Origin: an uncultured Dehalococcoidia bacterium
GTDB taxonomy: Bacteria; Chloroflexota; Dehalococcoidia; Lucifugimonadales; UBA1123
DNA: 64,000 nucleotides
NCBI GenBank assembly: GCA_958296105.1
Contig: OY282441.1
Span: 2,005,800-2,069,799 of the forward strand
Direction of reading: 5' to 3'
In this document: positions 35,254 through 45,400 of the stretch, piece by piece
How positions within the stretch are numbered: position 1 is the stretch's first letter
Layout: each line of letters begins with the position of its first letter
The notes under the pieces: generated by a model
The model's input: the letters and a program-made list of their open reading frames with translations, nothing else
Told to the model about the DNA's origin: nothing
Databases searched by the model: none
Position numbers and translations under genes: made by a program

Positions 35254-36585
35254 CTAGCCCATCCTCCCGTCATAGACCACCTCGCCGCCGAATATCGTCA
35301 TCGACACGCGGCCCTTGAGGGTTGCGCCGTGCAGTGGGGAGTTCTTGCCCTTGGAGATGAATTTCTCCGCATCCACCACCCACTCGGCGTTTGGGTCTAA
35401 GATGGCTACGTCTGCCTGCGCTCCGGGCTTCAGGGATCCGATGTCCGATCTGCCCAGGAATCGCGCTGGGGCGGCGGTCAGCTTTTCGATGGCTAGCGGC
35501 AGGTCGAGGCGTCCGCCGTGAATCAGGGACATGACCGATCCCAGCGCCGTCTCCAGAACGCTTATGCCCATGGCCGCCTCCTCGAACGTACACAGCTTTT
35601 CGACTCGGCCATGTGGCGCGTGGTCGGTGGCGATTACGTCTATCGCGCCGTCGGCGAGCGCGTCAGCCATCGCTTCCGTGTCCGCGCGCGCCCTGAGCGG
35701 CGGGTTGACCTTGGCGCTGGTGTCGTAGGCGGCGCTTCCGAGCGCCTCGAACGGACTTCCGCCCTGACCGCCCATGATCGCCTCGTCCGTCAGCGTCAGG
35801 TGGTGGGGCGTGACCTCGCAGGTGACGCCGACGCCTCGCCGCTTTGCCCCTCGAACCATGTCGATGGCTGCGGCTGTGGATACGTGCGCCAGATGGACGT
35901 GTCCGCCCGTCAGCTCGGCGAGGGAGATGTCGCGCGCGACCATCGTCTCCTCCGCCGAGTTGGGCGCGCCCTGAATGCCCAGGCGGTTCGATACCCAGCC
36001 CTCGTTCATGTGTCCGCCCCTGAACAGGTCCGGCGTCTCGCAGTGGTTGATGATCGGCAGCCCCAGCCCGGAGGCGTAGCTGAGCGCTTGGCGCATGATG
36101 TTCGAGTCTGCCACCGGATGGCCGTCGTCGCTGAATCCGATGCAGCCCGCATCCGCAAGCTCTGCCATCTCCGCAAGCTCCCTGCCTGCCGAGCCTTTGG
36201 TGACGCAGCCAATGGGCAGCACGCGAACCGCGCCCTCTGCTTGCGCCTTCTTCAGAACGTACTCCACGGTGGCGCGGGTGTGCATGGTCGGCTCTGTGTT
36301 GGGCATGGCGCATACGGTGGTGAACCCGCCCTTCGCCGCCGCTCGCGTGCCGCTGGCGATGGTCTCCTTGTACTCGAAACCCGGCTCCCGCAGGTGGCAG
36401 TGCAGATCTATGAAGCCGGGCGAGACTGTCAGGCCGCTAGCGTCGATTGTCTCTGCGCCCTCCGGCGGCTCGATGGAGCGCTCGACAGCCGCGATCCTGC
36501 CGCCTTCTATGAGCAGGTCTGCGACGCGGTCGATGCCCTGCGCCGGGTCGATGACACGCCCGCCCTCGATGATGGTTATGGTCAT
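35254..36585 (-). CDS. pyrC: Dihydroorotase
   Basis: The 443-residue type I dihydroorotase closes carbamoyl-aspartate to dihydroorotate. The metal-binding DLHCHLREPGFEYKET and the substrate motif TTVCAMPNTEPT lie near residues 60-105. GGHVHLAHVSTAAAIDMV supplies later His ligands, and IDVIATDHAPH carries the catalytic Asp. The C-terminus closes the composite domain (LKPGAQADVAILDPN). It follows the Nudix gene in the leftward pyr operon, and a toxin-antitoxin pair follows it instead of carA. Confidence 0.96.
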   Translation of the reverse strand: MTITIIEGGRVIDPAQGIDRVADLLIEGGRIAAVERSIEPPEGAETIDASGLTVSPGFIDLHCHLREPGFEYKETIASGTRAAAKGGFTTVCAMPNTEPTMHTRATVEYVLKKAQAEGAVRVLPIGCVTKGSAGRELAEMAELADAGCIGFSDDGHPVADSNIMRQALSYASGLGLPIINHCETPDLFRGGHMNEGWVSNRLGIQGAPNSAEETMVARDISLAELTGGHVHLAHVSTAAAIDMVRGAKRRGVGVTCEVTPHHLTLTDEAIMGGQGGSPFEALGSAAYDTSAKVNPPLRARADTEAMADALADGAIDVIATDHAPHGRVEKLCTFEEAAMGISVLETALGSVMSLIHGGRLDLPLAIEKLTAAPARFLGRSDIGSLKPGAQADVAILDPNAEWVVDAEKFISKGKNSPLHGATLKGRVSMTIFGGEVVYDGRMG

Positions 36586-36664
36586 TGCTTCAGTCCGCCA
36601 ACACTCTTTTCACTATTTCCTTCACGTGACATCTCACGAGCATATCCCGTTCTCGGTTCCACCC

Positions 36665-37066
36665 TCACCCGGACACGCTCTCCAGACGTTCGAGTATTCC
36701 CCTGACGTGCGGATAGACGGGTGTATCGTCCCGCATGTTCCACCACGTGAAGCCGTCCACTTCCTCGCCGACGACCACGTCCCCATCCGCTTCCACATCG
36801 TAAAGATGGTGGTCGTTGTATTTGCCCTCGAAGGTAGAGATGTATCTGATGGAAGTTGCCGCGAGGCCCGTCTCCTCATGCAGCTCGCGCGCGGCGGCGA
36901 TGATGGGCAGCTCGCCATCCTCGATTCCGCCGCCGGGCAGCATGTAGGAGCTGCGCCCGCGGTCTCTGACCAGAAGAATGCGGCCGACTCGTCTGAGAAT
37001 CAGCGTTGCCCTCTGGCGCGGCAGCGTCCCATCCCACCCGGGATAGGACGTTGGGCGATTAGACAT
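36665..37066 (-). CDS. Nudix hydrolase
   Basis: The 133-residue protein has a full Nudix box, GGIEDGE then seven residues then RELHEETGL, matching GX5EX7REUXEEXGU. GGAGG lies upstream of the ATG. Nudix enzymes hydrolyse nucleoside diphosphates linked to other moieties, often as nucleotide-pool sanitation. Placement between pyrB and pyrC suggests co-transcription with pyrimidine synthesis but not a pathway role. Substrate not predictable. Confidence 0.9.
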   Translation of the reverse strand: MSNRPTSYPGWDGTLPRQRATLILRRVGRILLVRDRGRSSYMLPGGGIEDGELPIIAAARELHEETGLAATSIRYISTFEGKYNDHHLYDVEADGDVVVGEEVDGFTWWNMRDDTPVYPHVRGILERLESVSG

Positions 37067-37141
37067 GAGCGTCGAGCCTCCTAGACAAGTCTCGCCTAGA
37101 CATTCTTGTTAGAATCAAATGGGTCTTATAGAGGTACGTAT

Positions 37142-37619
37142 CCCTTCCCCCTCTGGGGGAAGGTTAGGATGGGGGCGAAGGACGCCTCACCCTAGCCCTC
37201 TCCCGTCAAGGTAGAGGGGATTTTAGGGAGAATGCCGATAGGTCTTTTTTATAGATGTACATATCCCTTCCCCATTCGGGGGAAGGTTAGGATGGGGGCG
37301 AAGGACGCCTCCCCCTATCCCTCTCCTGTCAAGTGGAGGGTGGATTTTGTTGGTATTCTCATCGTGGTTTTCACCCTCACCCTCACCCTCCCCCTATCCC
37401 ATCGAGTGAGATGGAATTTTGTGGAGAATGCCAATGGGTCTTTATTTATATAGATGTACATATCCCTTCCCCCTTTGGGGGAAGGTTAGGATGGGGGCGA
37501 AGTACACCTCACCCTAGCCCTCTCCCGTCAAGGTAGAGGGGATTTTGTCGCGGTATTTTCTCATCGTGGTTTTCACCTCCCTTCCCCCTCTGGGGGAAGG
37601 TTAGGATGGGGGCGAAGGA
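37142..37619 (+). repeat. Four copies of a short palindromic repeat between the Nudix gene and pyrB
   Basis: Copies of CCCTTCCCCC-(TCT/ATTC/TTT)-GGGGGAAGG followed by TTAGGATGGGGGCGAAG begin at about 37142, 37265, 37463 and 37579. They alternate with CCCTCTCCCGTCAAGG-type units and AT-rich TATAGATGTACATA spacers. The whole 565-bp gap between the two genes is made of these units; no gene is present. Spacing is irregular (123, 198 and 116 bp) and the spacers are themselves repeated, so this is not a CRISPR array. Confidence 0.9.
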
Positions 37620-37631
37620 CGCCTCCTCCTT

Positions 37632-39338
<1,707 letters not shown>

Positions 39339-39388
39339 GCCTTAAAGGGCGCAGACGACTTTCGTATGGCTAGACCGTCGTCACAGAG

Positions 39389-39418
39389 ATTCTATGTGAG
39401 CTGCGCTCTCGTTTTCAA
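39389..39418 (-). promoter_or_regulatory. Sigma70-type promoter of the pyr operon
   Basis: TTGAAA (39418-39413) and TAGAAT (39394-39389) on the minus strand are separated by 18 bp. Transcription would start near 39382 and give a leader of about 147 nt carrying the attenuator. Confidence 0.65.
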
Positions 39419-39519
39419 GTTGGAGATCGCGCGCCGCAACAGGGATTTCCCCAAGATTTAGTGTTACAATCCCGTTGCGCGGACTGTATTCTTGACTCTT
39501 GCCGCGGAGGTGACGTGCG

Positions 39520-40611
39520 ATGCTCGAACGGTTCAAGGTTCCCAAAGAGGATGAGGTTAGAGTTCCTCACGGCTCGCTTCACGAAACGGTAGCCTCCATA
39601 TTCGAAAAGATGGGCGTGACGCCCGAAGATGCCGCGCTCGGCGCGGACGTGCTTGTGGCTACCGATCTCAGGGGAGTCGAGACGCACGGCGTCTCCAACA
39701 TGCTCAGGGCGTATGTGCGCGGCTACTCCGAGGGCGGGCTGAACCCGAGACCAAACTGGCGAGTGGCGCGCGAATCCCCCTCCACCGCCACGATCGACGC
39801 CGACCGCGGCCTCGCCGTCATACTCGGCCCCAAGGCTATGGGGATGGCGATAGACAAGGCGCGAGCCGTTGGGGTTGGCGTGGTGACGATGCGCAACGCC
39901 GGCCACTCGGGCGCGATCGGCCATCACGCGATGCTGGCTGCGAAGGCGGATATGGTCGGCATGACAGCCACCGCCGGCGGTCTGGGCGTTCTGCCCACAT
40001 ACGGCGCAGAGCCGAGAATGGGAACCAACCCCATAGCCATAGCTGCGCCAGCCAAGAGCGAGCCGTTCCTGCTGTTCGACGCTGCCACGTCCGCCATAGC
40101 GGGCAACAAGCTCCAGCTCGCCAGCCGAGTCGGCGCGAATATGCTCGGAGGCTGGGTCGCGGGAGCGGACGGCGCACCCATCCTAGATGAAGTCCCCCTG
40201 CCCGAACGCGGCCAGTACCACCAGCTCCCGCTGGGCGGCACGCGCGAGCAGGGATCGCACAAGGGATACGGGTTCAGCCTGATGTCCGAGCTGCTGGCGG
40301 CGATGCTGTCCGGCGGCAGCCCGACCATGATCGAAGACGAGCCGGGCGGAAGCAAGCACTACTTCGCCGCTTACGACATAGCGGCGTTCTGCGACTTGGA
40401 CGAGTTCAAGGACAAGATGGACGCCATGCTCAGGACGCTGAGGGAGACGCCCCCGGCGCCGGGCCACGAGCGCGTAATGTATCCCGGACTGTCCGAGTAC
40501 GAAGAGGAGCGCGAGCGCATGGCGAACGGCATTCCGCTGCACCGCGAGGTGATCGAGTGGTTCGGCGACATCTGCGCCGAGCTTCAGCTGCCCGCCCTGC
40601 GAACCGCGTAG
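39520..40611 (+). CDS. Malate/L-lactate (Ldh2) family NAD(P)-dependent dehydrogenase
   Basis: The 363-residue product belongs to the Ldh2/MDH2 family (malate, L-lactate, ureidoglycolate and sulfolactate dehydrogenases), which uses a fold distinct from classical LDH. Recognisable parts are DLRGVETHGVSNMLRAYV, NAGHSGAIGHHAMLAA (active-site His region), GTNPIAIAAPA, and GSHKGYGFSLMSELLAAMLSGG. A GCGGAGG ribosome-binding site precedes the ATG. It is divergent from the pyr operon. The 2-hydroxyacid substrate is not predictable. Confidence 0.92.
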   Translation: MLERFKVPKEDEVRVPHGSLHETVASIFEKMGVTPEDAALGADVLVATDLRGVETHGVSNMLRAYVRGYSEGGLNPRPNWRVARESPSTATIDADRGLAVILGPKAMGMAIDKARAVGVGVVTMRNAGHSGAIGHHAMLAAKADMVGMTATAGGLGVLPTYGAEPRMGTNPIAIAAPAKSEPFLLFDAATSAIAGNKLQLASRVGANMLGGWVAGADGAPILDEVPLPERGQYHQLPLGGTREQGSHKGYGFSLMSELLAAMLSGGSPTMIEDEPGGSKHYFAAYDIAAFCDLDEFKDKMDAMLRTLRETPPAPGHERVMYPGLSEYEEERERMANGIPLHREVIEWFGDICAELQLPALRTA

Positions 40612-40625
40612 GCGTTCTCGCTGCC

Positions 40626-41588
40626 ATGTCGCTCCCACCAGACGACGATCTGCTGGCCGAAATGGAATCCCTAGCCGTCGATCTGGCGCGCCATGCGGGA
40701 GGCATACTGGGCCAATACTTCGGAGGCAGTCTGCAAGTCGCGTTCAAGAACGACGACGAGCGCGACCCCGTGACCAACGCCGATACGGAGGCGCAGGCGT
40801 TCCTCACGAAGGGCATCCGCGAGAGATTCCCAGATCACGGCATACTGGGCGAGGAGGACGCCGAGGACGAGGGCGAGGCAAGCCAGCCAGCCCCGGACTT
40901 CCTCTGGGTTCTCGACCCGCTGGACGGCACGAAGAACTTCCTTCACGGCTTGCCAGTGTACGCCTGCTCAGTGGGCGCGCTGTACAGGGGCGCGCCCGTT
41001 GTCGGCGCGGTGTTCACTCCGTGGCCGGACGCGAGCGGGGGCGTGGTTCATCACGCGAGGCGAGGCGGCGGCGCTTACACCAACGGCGCGCCCATCCGCG
41101 TAGCCGACTTGGATTCGCCCCGGAGCGGCCAGCTCGCCACCGTTCCAGGCTCGTTCGACTGGCTGTACAGGTTCGACAAGCCGATGCGCGGAAAGACGGG
41201 CGACCCGCGCGTTACGGGATCCATCGCCTACGAGCTGGTCTTGGTGGCGCGTGGCGCGACACAGTACATGTACACCTCCAACCCGCACCTGTGGGACATA
41301 GCTGGCGGGGTTGCGCTCGCTATGGAGGCGGGCGCGTCTCTGATGGTCGGCGAGCGTCGGTCTGGGCCGATGGGTTTGTTCCCGTCCATCGCGTGGCGCG
41401 AGTCCGATACGCTGGTCGGCGGCTGGAATACCGGCAATACCACGATGCGCCAGCTGAGGAGCTGGGCGCGCCCGCTGACGCTGGGCAGCCCGCCCGTGGC
41501 GCGTATGACGGCGTCCAGCCTGAACTTCAAGCGCAAGCCGTGGATGTGGGCGCGGTTCCGGTGGAGGCGGAGGGGAAGAAGGAGATGA
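40626..41588 (+). CDS. Inositol monophosphatase family phosphatase
   Basis: ATG 40626, 14 bp after the dehydrogenase stop, opens a protein with the IMPase/FBPase-like metal site: ILGEEDAEDEG (Glu), WVLDPLDGTKNFLHGLP (D-x-x-D-G-T), and NPHLWDIAGGVALAMEAGA near the C-terminus. Upstream in-frame sequence (to 40557) overlaps the dehydrogenase and is Arg-rich. Family members dephosphorylate inositol phosphates, histidinol phosphate or PAP. The C-terminal 20 residues are very basic (KRKPWMWARFRWRRRGRRR). Confidence 0.9.
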   Translation: MSLPPDDDLLAEMESLAVDLARHAGGILGQYFGGSLQVAFKNDDERDPVTNADTEAQAFLTKGIRERFPDHGILGEEDAEDEGEASQPAPDFLWVLDPLDGTKNFLHGLPVYACSVGALYRGAPVVGAVFTPWPDASGGVVHHARRGGGAYTNGAPIRVADLDSPRSGQLATVPGSFDWLYRFDKPMRGKTGDPRVTGSIAYELVLVARGATQYMYTSNPHLWDIAGGVALAMEAGASLMVGERRSGPMGLFPSIAWRESDTLVGGWNTGNTTMRQLRSWARPLTLGSPPVARMTASSLNFKRKPWMWARFRWRRRGRRR

Positions 41589-41614
41589 GCGCGTGGCTTT
41601 CGCGCTCCATTTGT

Positions 41615-41760
41615 CCCCCATCCTAACCTTCCCCCAGGGGGGGAAGGGATATTTTAGAGATAAGTCTTCTCCCAGAGAGGGAAGAGACACATCTGATCGA
41701 CGTTCCAACGGCGAGCCAGCCTGTGCGCCATCCTAACCTTCCCCCAAAGGGGGGAAGAGA
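41615..41760 (-). repeat. Two reverse copies of the short palindromic repeat
   Basis: CCCATCCTAACCTTCCCCC-AGGGGGGGAAGGGA at 41615-41649 and a second copy at 41727-41760 are reverse-orientation members of the 37.1-kb repeat family. They occupy most of the gap between the phosphatase gene and the tRNA-Ala island; no gene is seen there. Confidence 0.85.
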
Positions 41761-41854
41761 TATTATAGAGACAGCCGCCTCTCATAGCCTACTCTATCAG
41801 AAGACCGCGAAACCGCCGTCAGCCCAGATGAGCCGCAGACTCGGGGACGAAACG

Positions 41855-41900
41855 TTGGTGGAGCTGGGGGGACTCGAACCCCCTACCTCTTCAATGCCAT
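41855..41900 (-). repeat. Left attachment-site copy (tRNA-Ala 3' fragment)
   Basis: 46 bp identical to 46125-46170. Identity stops abruptly on both sides (G versus A at 41854/46124, G versus T at 41901/46171). It contains the T-arm, acceptor 3' strand and CCA but only part of the anticodon arm, so it is not a functional tRNA. Confidence 0.93.
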
Positions 41901-42230
41901 GTACACGTCTTGCGAGGAGCCGTGACGACGCGCCATGACGATCAGGTCAGTGTCCATCAGCCGCTTGTGCCCCGCAGCCGTGATGATGCCCTTCTCGAAC
42001 GCATCATCGACTCTGTTCATGAAGTCGGGTAGCGCTACTGATGGATGCTTTGCCCTGACCACTCGGATTCGGAACAGTCCATTGCCGCTCAACAGTCCGT
42101 GGATGCGGCCCTGGAGCTGCATCTCCAAGTGGTCGCCTCTTATGCTGTCGAGGTGGTCAGGTATGAGTACCATGCCGACAACTACCTTGGCTTCGTTCAT
42201 CTCGGATGCATCGTCATCTTGCTCAGACAT
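41883..42230 (-). CDS. Hypothetical protein whose C-terminus is encoded by the att repeat
   Basis: The 115-residue product is acidic at the start (MSEQDDDASEMNEAK) and then mixed alpha/beta (VVVGMVLIPDHLDSIRGDH, LMDTDLIVMARRHG). I do not recognise a family. Its last five codons (MALKR) and stop lie inside the left 46-bp att copy, so the reading-frame end was set by integration or uses tRNA-derived sequence. It is 203 bp downstream of the SAMD9-like gene on the same strand and could be co-transcribed with it. It may be an effector, regulator or accessory of that protein; this is inferred only from position. Confidence 0.55.
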   Translation of the reverse strand: MSEQDDDASEMNEAKVVVGMVLIPDHLDSIRGDHLEMQLQGRIHGLLSGNGLFRIRVVRAKHPSVALPDFMNRVDDAFEKGIITAAGHKRLMDTDLIVMARRHGSSQDVYMALKR

Positions 42231-42304
42231 TTATGAGATGGCTTCTAATATCTCCACCATTGCTATCAAATTCGACATGGTTATTGGTCATGTGGTGGTA
42301 CTTT

Positions 42305-42345
42305 GACATCCAAGCTCGGTGGTACAGCTTGGATGTCTTTTCTTT
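42305..42345 (+). terminator. Strong intrinsic terminator (rightward) inside the island
   Basis: GACATCCAAGCT (42305-42316) and AGCTTGGATGTC (42326-42337) form a perfect 12-bp stem with a 9-base loop, followed by TTTTCTTT. The T tract is on the plus strand, so it would stop rightward transcription, although both island genes run leftward. Confidence 0.75.
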
Positions 42346-42433
42346 ATATGCTGCCGAACCGTTGATAGGCCTGAGCGTACTGTACTGCGAACTTTTCCGT
42401 AGGTCGTGGAACTGTCAGGATCCATGAAGGGCA

Positions 42434-45400
42434 TCACCCGGGATCGCGAACCGACCAAGCCCGAAGACCGTCGTAGCTAAACCCTAGAAAGAACTCGACC
42501 TCCCGTCCAATGTCCTGCCCTGCGATGTACCCGCCAGGCACGGCGCCGCGAGAGGGGATGAAGAAGACTCGAAGGCCTGATGGTAACTCTATCTCCCCAC
42601 TGCCCTGATTGCGTATCTGAGCTATGCGACCCCGGAGCGATCTGAGATGCTCAGTGTTGGGCCAGAATTGCTTCTTATCGTCCCACGCTCCCAAGGTCGA
42701 GACGTGTACTAACGCGGCAAGTCCCGCCCTGTTACCCATCCACTCGAACGATGTCGTGGTTCTCGACAGGTCTTGGGCGAGTTGACTACATTCCCAAATC
42801 AGGCTAGGCACCTCCCGCGCAACCGCTAGGTCGCCCGCTTCAAGTTGTAGGAACTTCATGATGTATAAGTAGTACGTCGTATCTACGCTCGGGTTCTGCA
42901 ATCGCTTGTACGCGAGTTTCTCGGTGGCACTGTCTACACTTAGAACGTTCTCGGTCCTTACAGCCCTGAGCCAGAGCCGTAGATTGTAATCCGACGCCGG
43001 CTCTTCCTCGATATTCTCACTGGCTAGTTCTACCACTCTCGCCAACTCTCGATCAGTCAATCGGCTCCAGTCGTCTTTGCGCCTGGCGGCATATGCCCGG
43101 ATGATTGCTCGCCTTATTGGAGGGCGGAAGGATCCTGGTCGATCAAGGACGTTGGTGAGATGCTGGATCGCTTCAGAGTACTTTCCATATAGTCCTTTCA
43201 AACCGGCCTGAAGCGTCACCTGAAGTTGACTTGGGATTTCACCCCCTTTTATCAGTGCCAGATCAGAGAGCAAATTCTGCGCTCGGTCGACTAACTCACG
43301 GTAGGAATCGTTCCCGGGGAGTGTAAGGAATCTCATGACTTCGTTATGATAGCCTTTGGCTCTGCTGACGGTGCCGACAACGCGTTGGAACATTTGCACT
43401 TGAGAGATATAGCTGTACTCGCTGCGTCTGTCCAAGGCCCGTGCAGACTCAAACTCTCTGGATGCTTCGCCGGCGACCTCGAATATCTTGGCTTCGTATT
43501 CACGTGAGAAGTCGCTGTCAATTGAATCGAGCATGCCATAGAGTTCGGCACGTCGCCCCATGCCCGCCATATGGTGCAACAGAGGATCATTCGGTAGCAA
43601 TCCAAGTGCTGTCTGGTGAGCAGTGTGGGCCTTCCGGTGATCTTGATCTACTCGGCTGTAGAATCGTCCCAAATGAGCCCAGAAGTGAGGCTCTTCTGGA
43701 AACGTGTTGGTTAGGTGCTCAAGAACGCGCCGACGTCCGTCCACGCTTGGGATGTCCTCAAGCAGAGAAGAGAACTGGGTCTCCCAGGGCCCTGCTGGCG
43801 ATTCCGCAGAGCTGCGTTCGATTAGCACGGCTCTCAGTACATCGCTTATCGTTCCCCTGCCACGGTGGGGCAAATCGGCCAAGAGATCGATGAACCTAGT
43901 GGCTAGATCAGCCAGCCCAGTACGCCAGTTCCAGTTGCGCCGTCCGCCGGTTTCGTGGCTCAATTCTTGCTGAAGAATCTCCTCAGCAATTAGTTGGTGA
44001 GCAGGTCTAACCTTATAGTTGTCATCCACCAACAACTCTCGCACATAGTCAGGAATCACTTTAGACATGGTGACGAGCTTTGGCGTGGGGATGCTGAATA
44101 CTGCTCCAAATGTTTGAAGAGAGAGCGGGACTTGACCGTAGTAATATGCAAAGGCCATGTGCAGGACGGCATATCTTACGGGATCGGCAACTTGGGACAA
44201 TCGAGCTTCCACGTATGGTTCTATCCCCTGAAAGTCCCGGCCGTATGCCGTGAGCCCGAAATAGAAGGGGCTCCTCTTTCGGCGGTCCGTTTCGTCGATG
44301 AGGGACTCAAGAGCGGCTTGGCGTTCAGGGACGCGGGTAGCCAAAACGCCAGATAGTCTGACAGCCTCTCTGGTCGTCAGCATGGCATCAAGGTAGTGAG
44401 CGCCAGAACCCACCACACTGGGATTGAATCGACGCTCGACATTGAACAGCACAGCAGGAATGTGCGCGCCTCTGAGCTCGTCGTACAGGCGATCAACGAC
44501 CTCTTTAGTAACCCCGGGCAAATCAATGAGCACCAAGACGGGCAAACGAGTCTCCCCGAACAGGTATCGTAGCCTTTCTGCCGTTTGCTGAGGTTGAATT
44601 TCACGGGTCCCGACGGTCGGGAACTGACCATGTATATTCCAAGCGATGCGGCGGGCAACAGTGGTGCCGCCCGCACCAGGTAAATGCCAAAGGTTCACAC
44701 GTCGGGTGGCTCTTGCTTCGATCTCGCGACGAATCTGCTGTTCCAGCTTGGTCGTGACGTCTCGATCAGCATCAACTGCTCCAATGTTGAGGTCATACCA
44801 AGCAACAGTAGAGCCTCTCAGGAACAGGTCCCCGTCCGTTTGTTCGTTTATGCTCAAGCCGACGTTCCAGTGAACCAGTTCGAGCTGTTCTTCCATCCAT
44901 CGAGCCCTGTCAGGAGTTATTGCAGCGGTTCCGCCATTGAGTTTGGGGAACAGCGTTTCCTTGACCTGCCCAGAGTCTGACCTGAGCTCTCGTAGACCCT
45001 GGCATATGTCCGGCAGTGCAGTGGCGACAGTGGAAGCATCGAAGCGTTCTGCGATCTCTCTATAATACTTCATGTCTGGGTTGGCGAATAAGTACTCGAC
45101 CCGGTGAGCGAAAGCCCTATCGACGATTTCGCAAATTGTAGAGATGTAACCTTTTTCACCCCCGAACACCACAAGAGTCACAGGCGAAGGCTCTGTGATG
45201 CTGGCCAGATCGTTTATGGTTCGTTCTAACCTCGGAACTTTGGATCGGTTCCAGTCTCGCCAATTGTCTGACGGATTGGTCGTTGGTCGCGAGTCCAGCC
45301 CGGCCGCAGCCACCCACACTGTGGACCGTCGTGTCATCGAGATGGAGTCGTCCAAAGCAGAAAGTTGCAAAGCCAAGCGTTCCCCAAACGGCCCTTTCGC

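Noticed and set aside
35518-36705. A 395-codon rightward frame opposite pyrC
   Set aside because: Antisense shadow of pyrC with Arg/Val-rich composition and no recognisable motif.
37142-37619. Regular G/C-rich repeats that could suggest a CRISPR array
   Set aside because: Spacing is irregular (123, 198 and 116 bp), the sequences between repeats are themselves repeated, there are no cas genes, and the same unit occurs singly elsewhere in both orientations.
41855-41900. A second functional tRNA-Ala gene
   Set aside because: Only the 3' half matches; the 5' acceptor strand, D-arm and most of the anticodon arm are absent.
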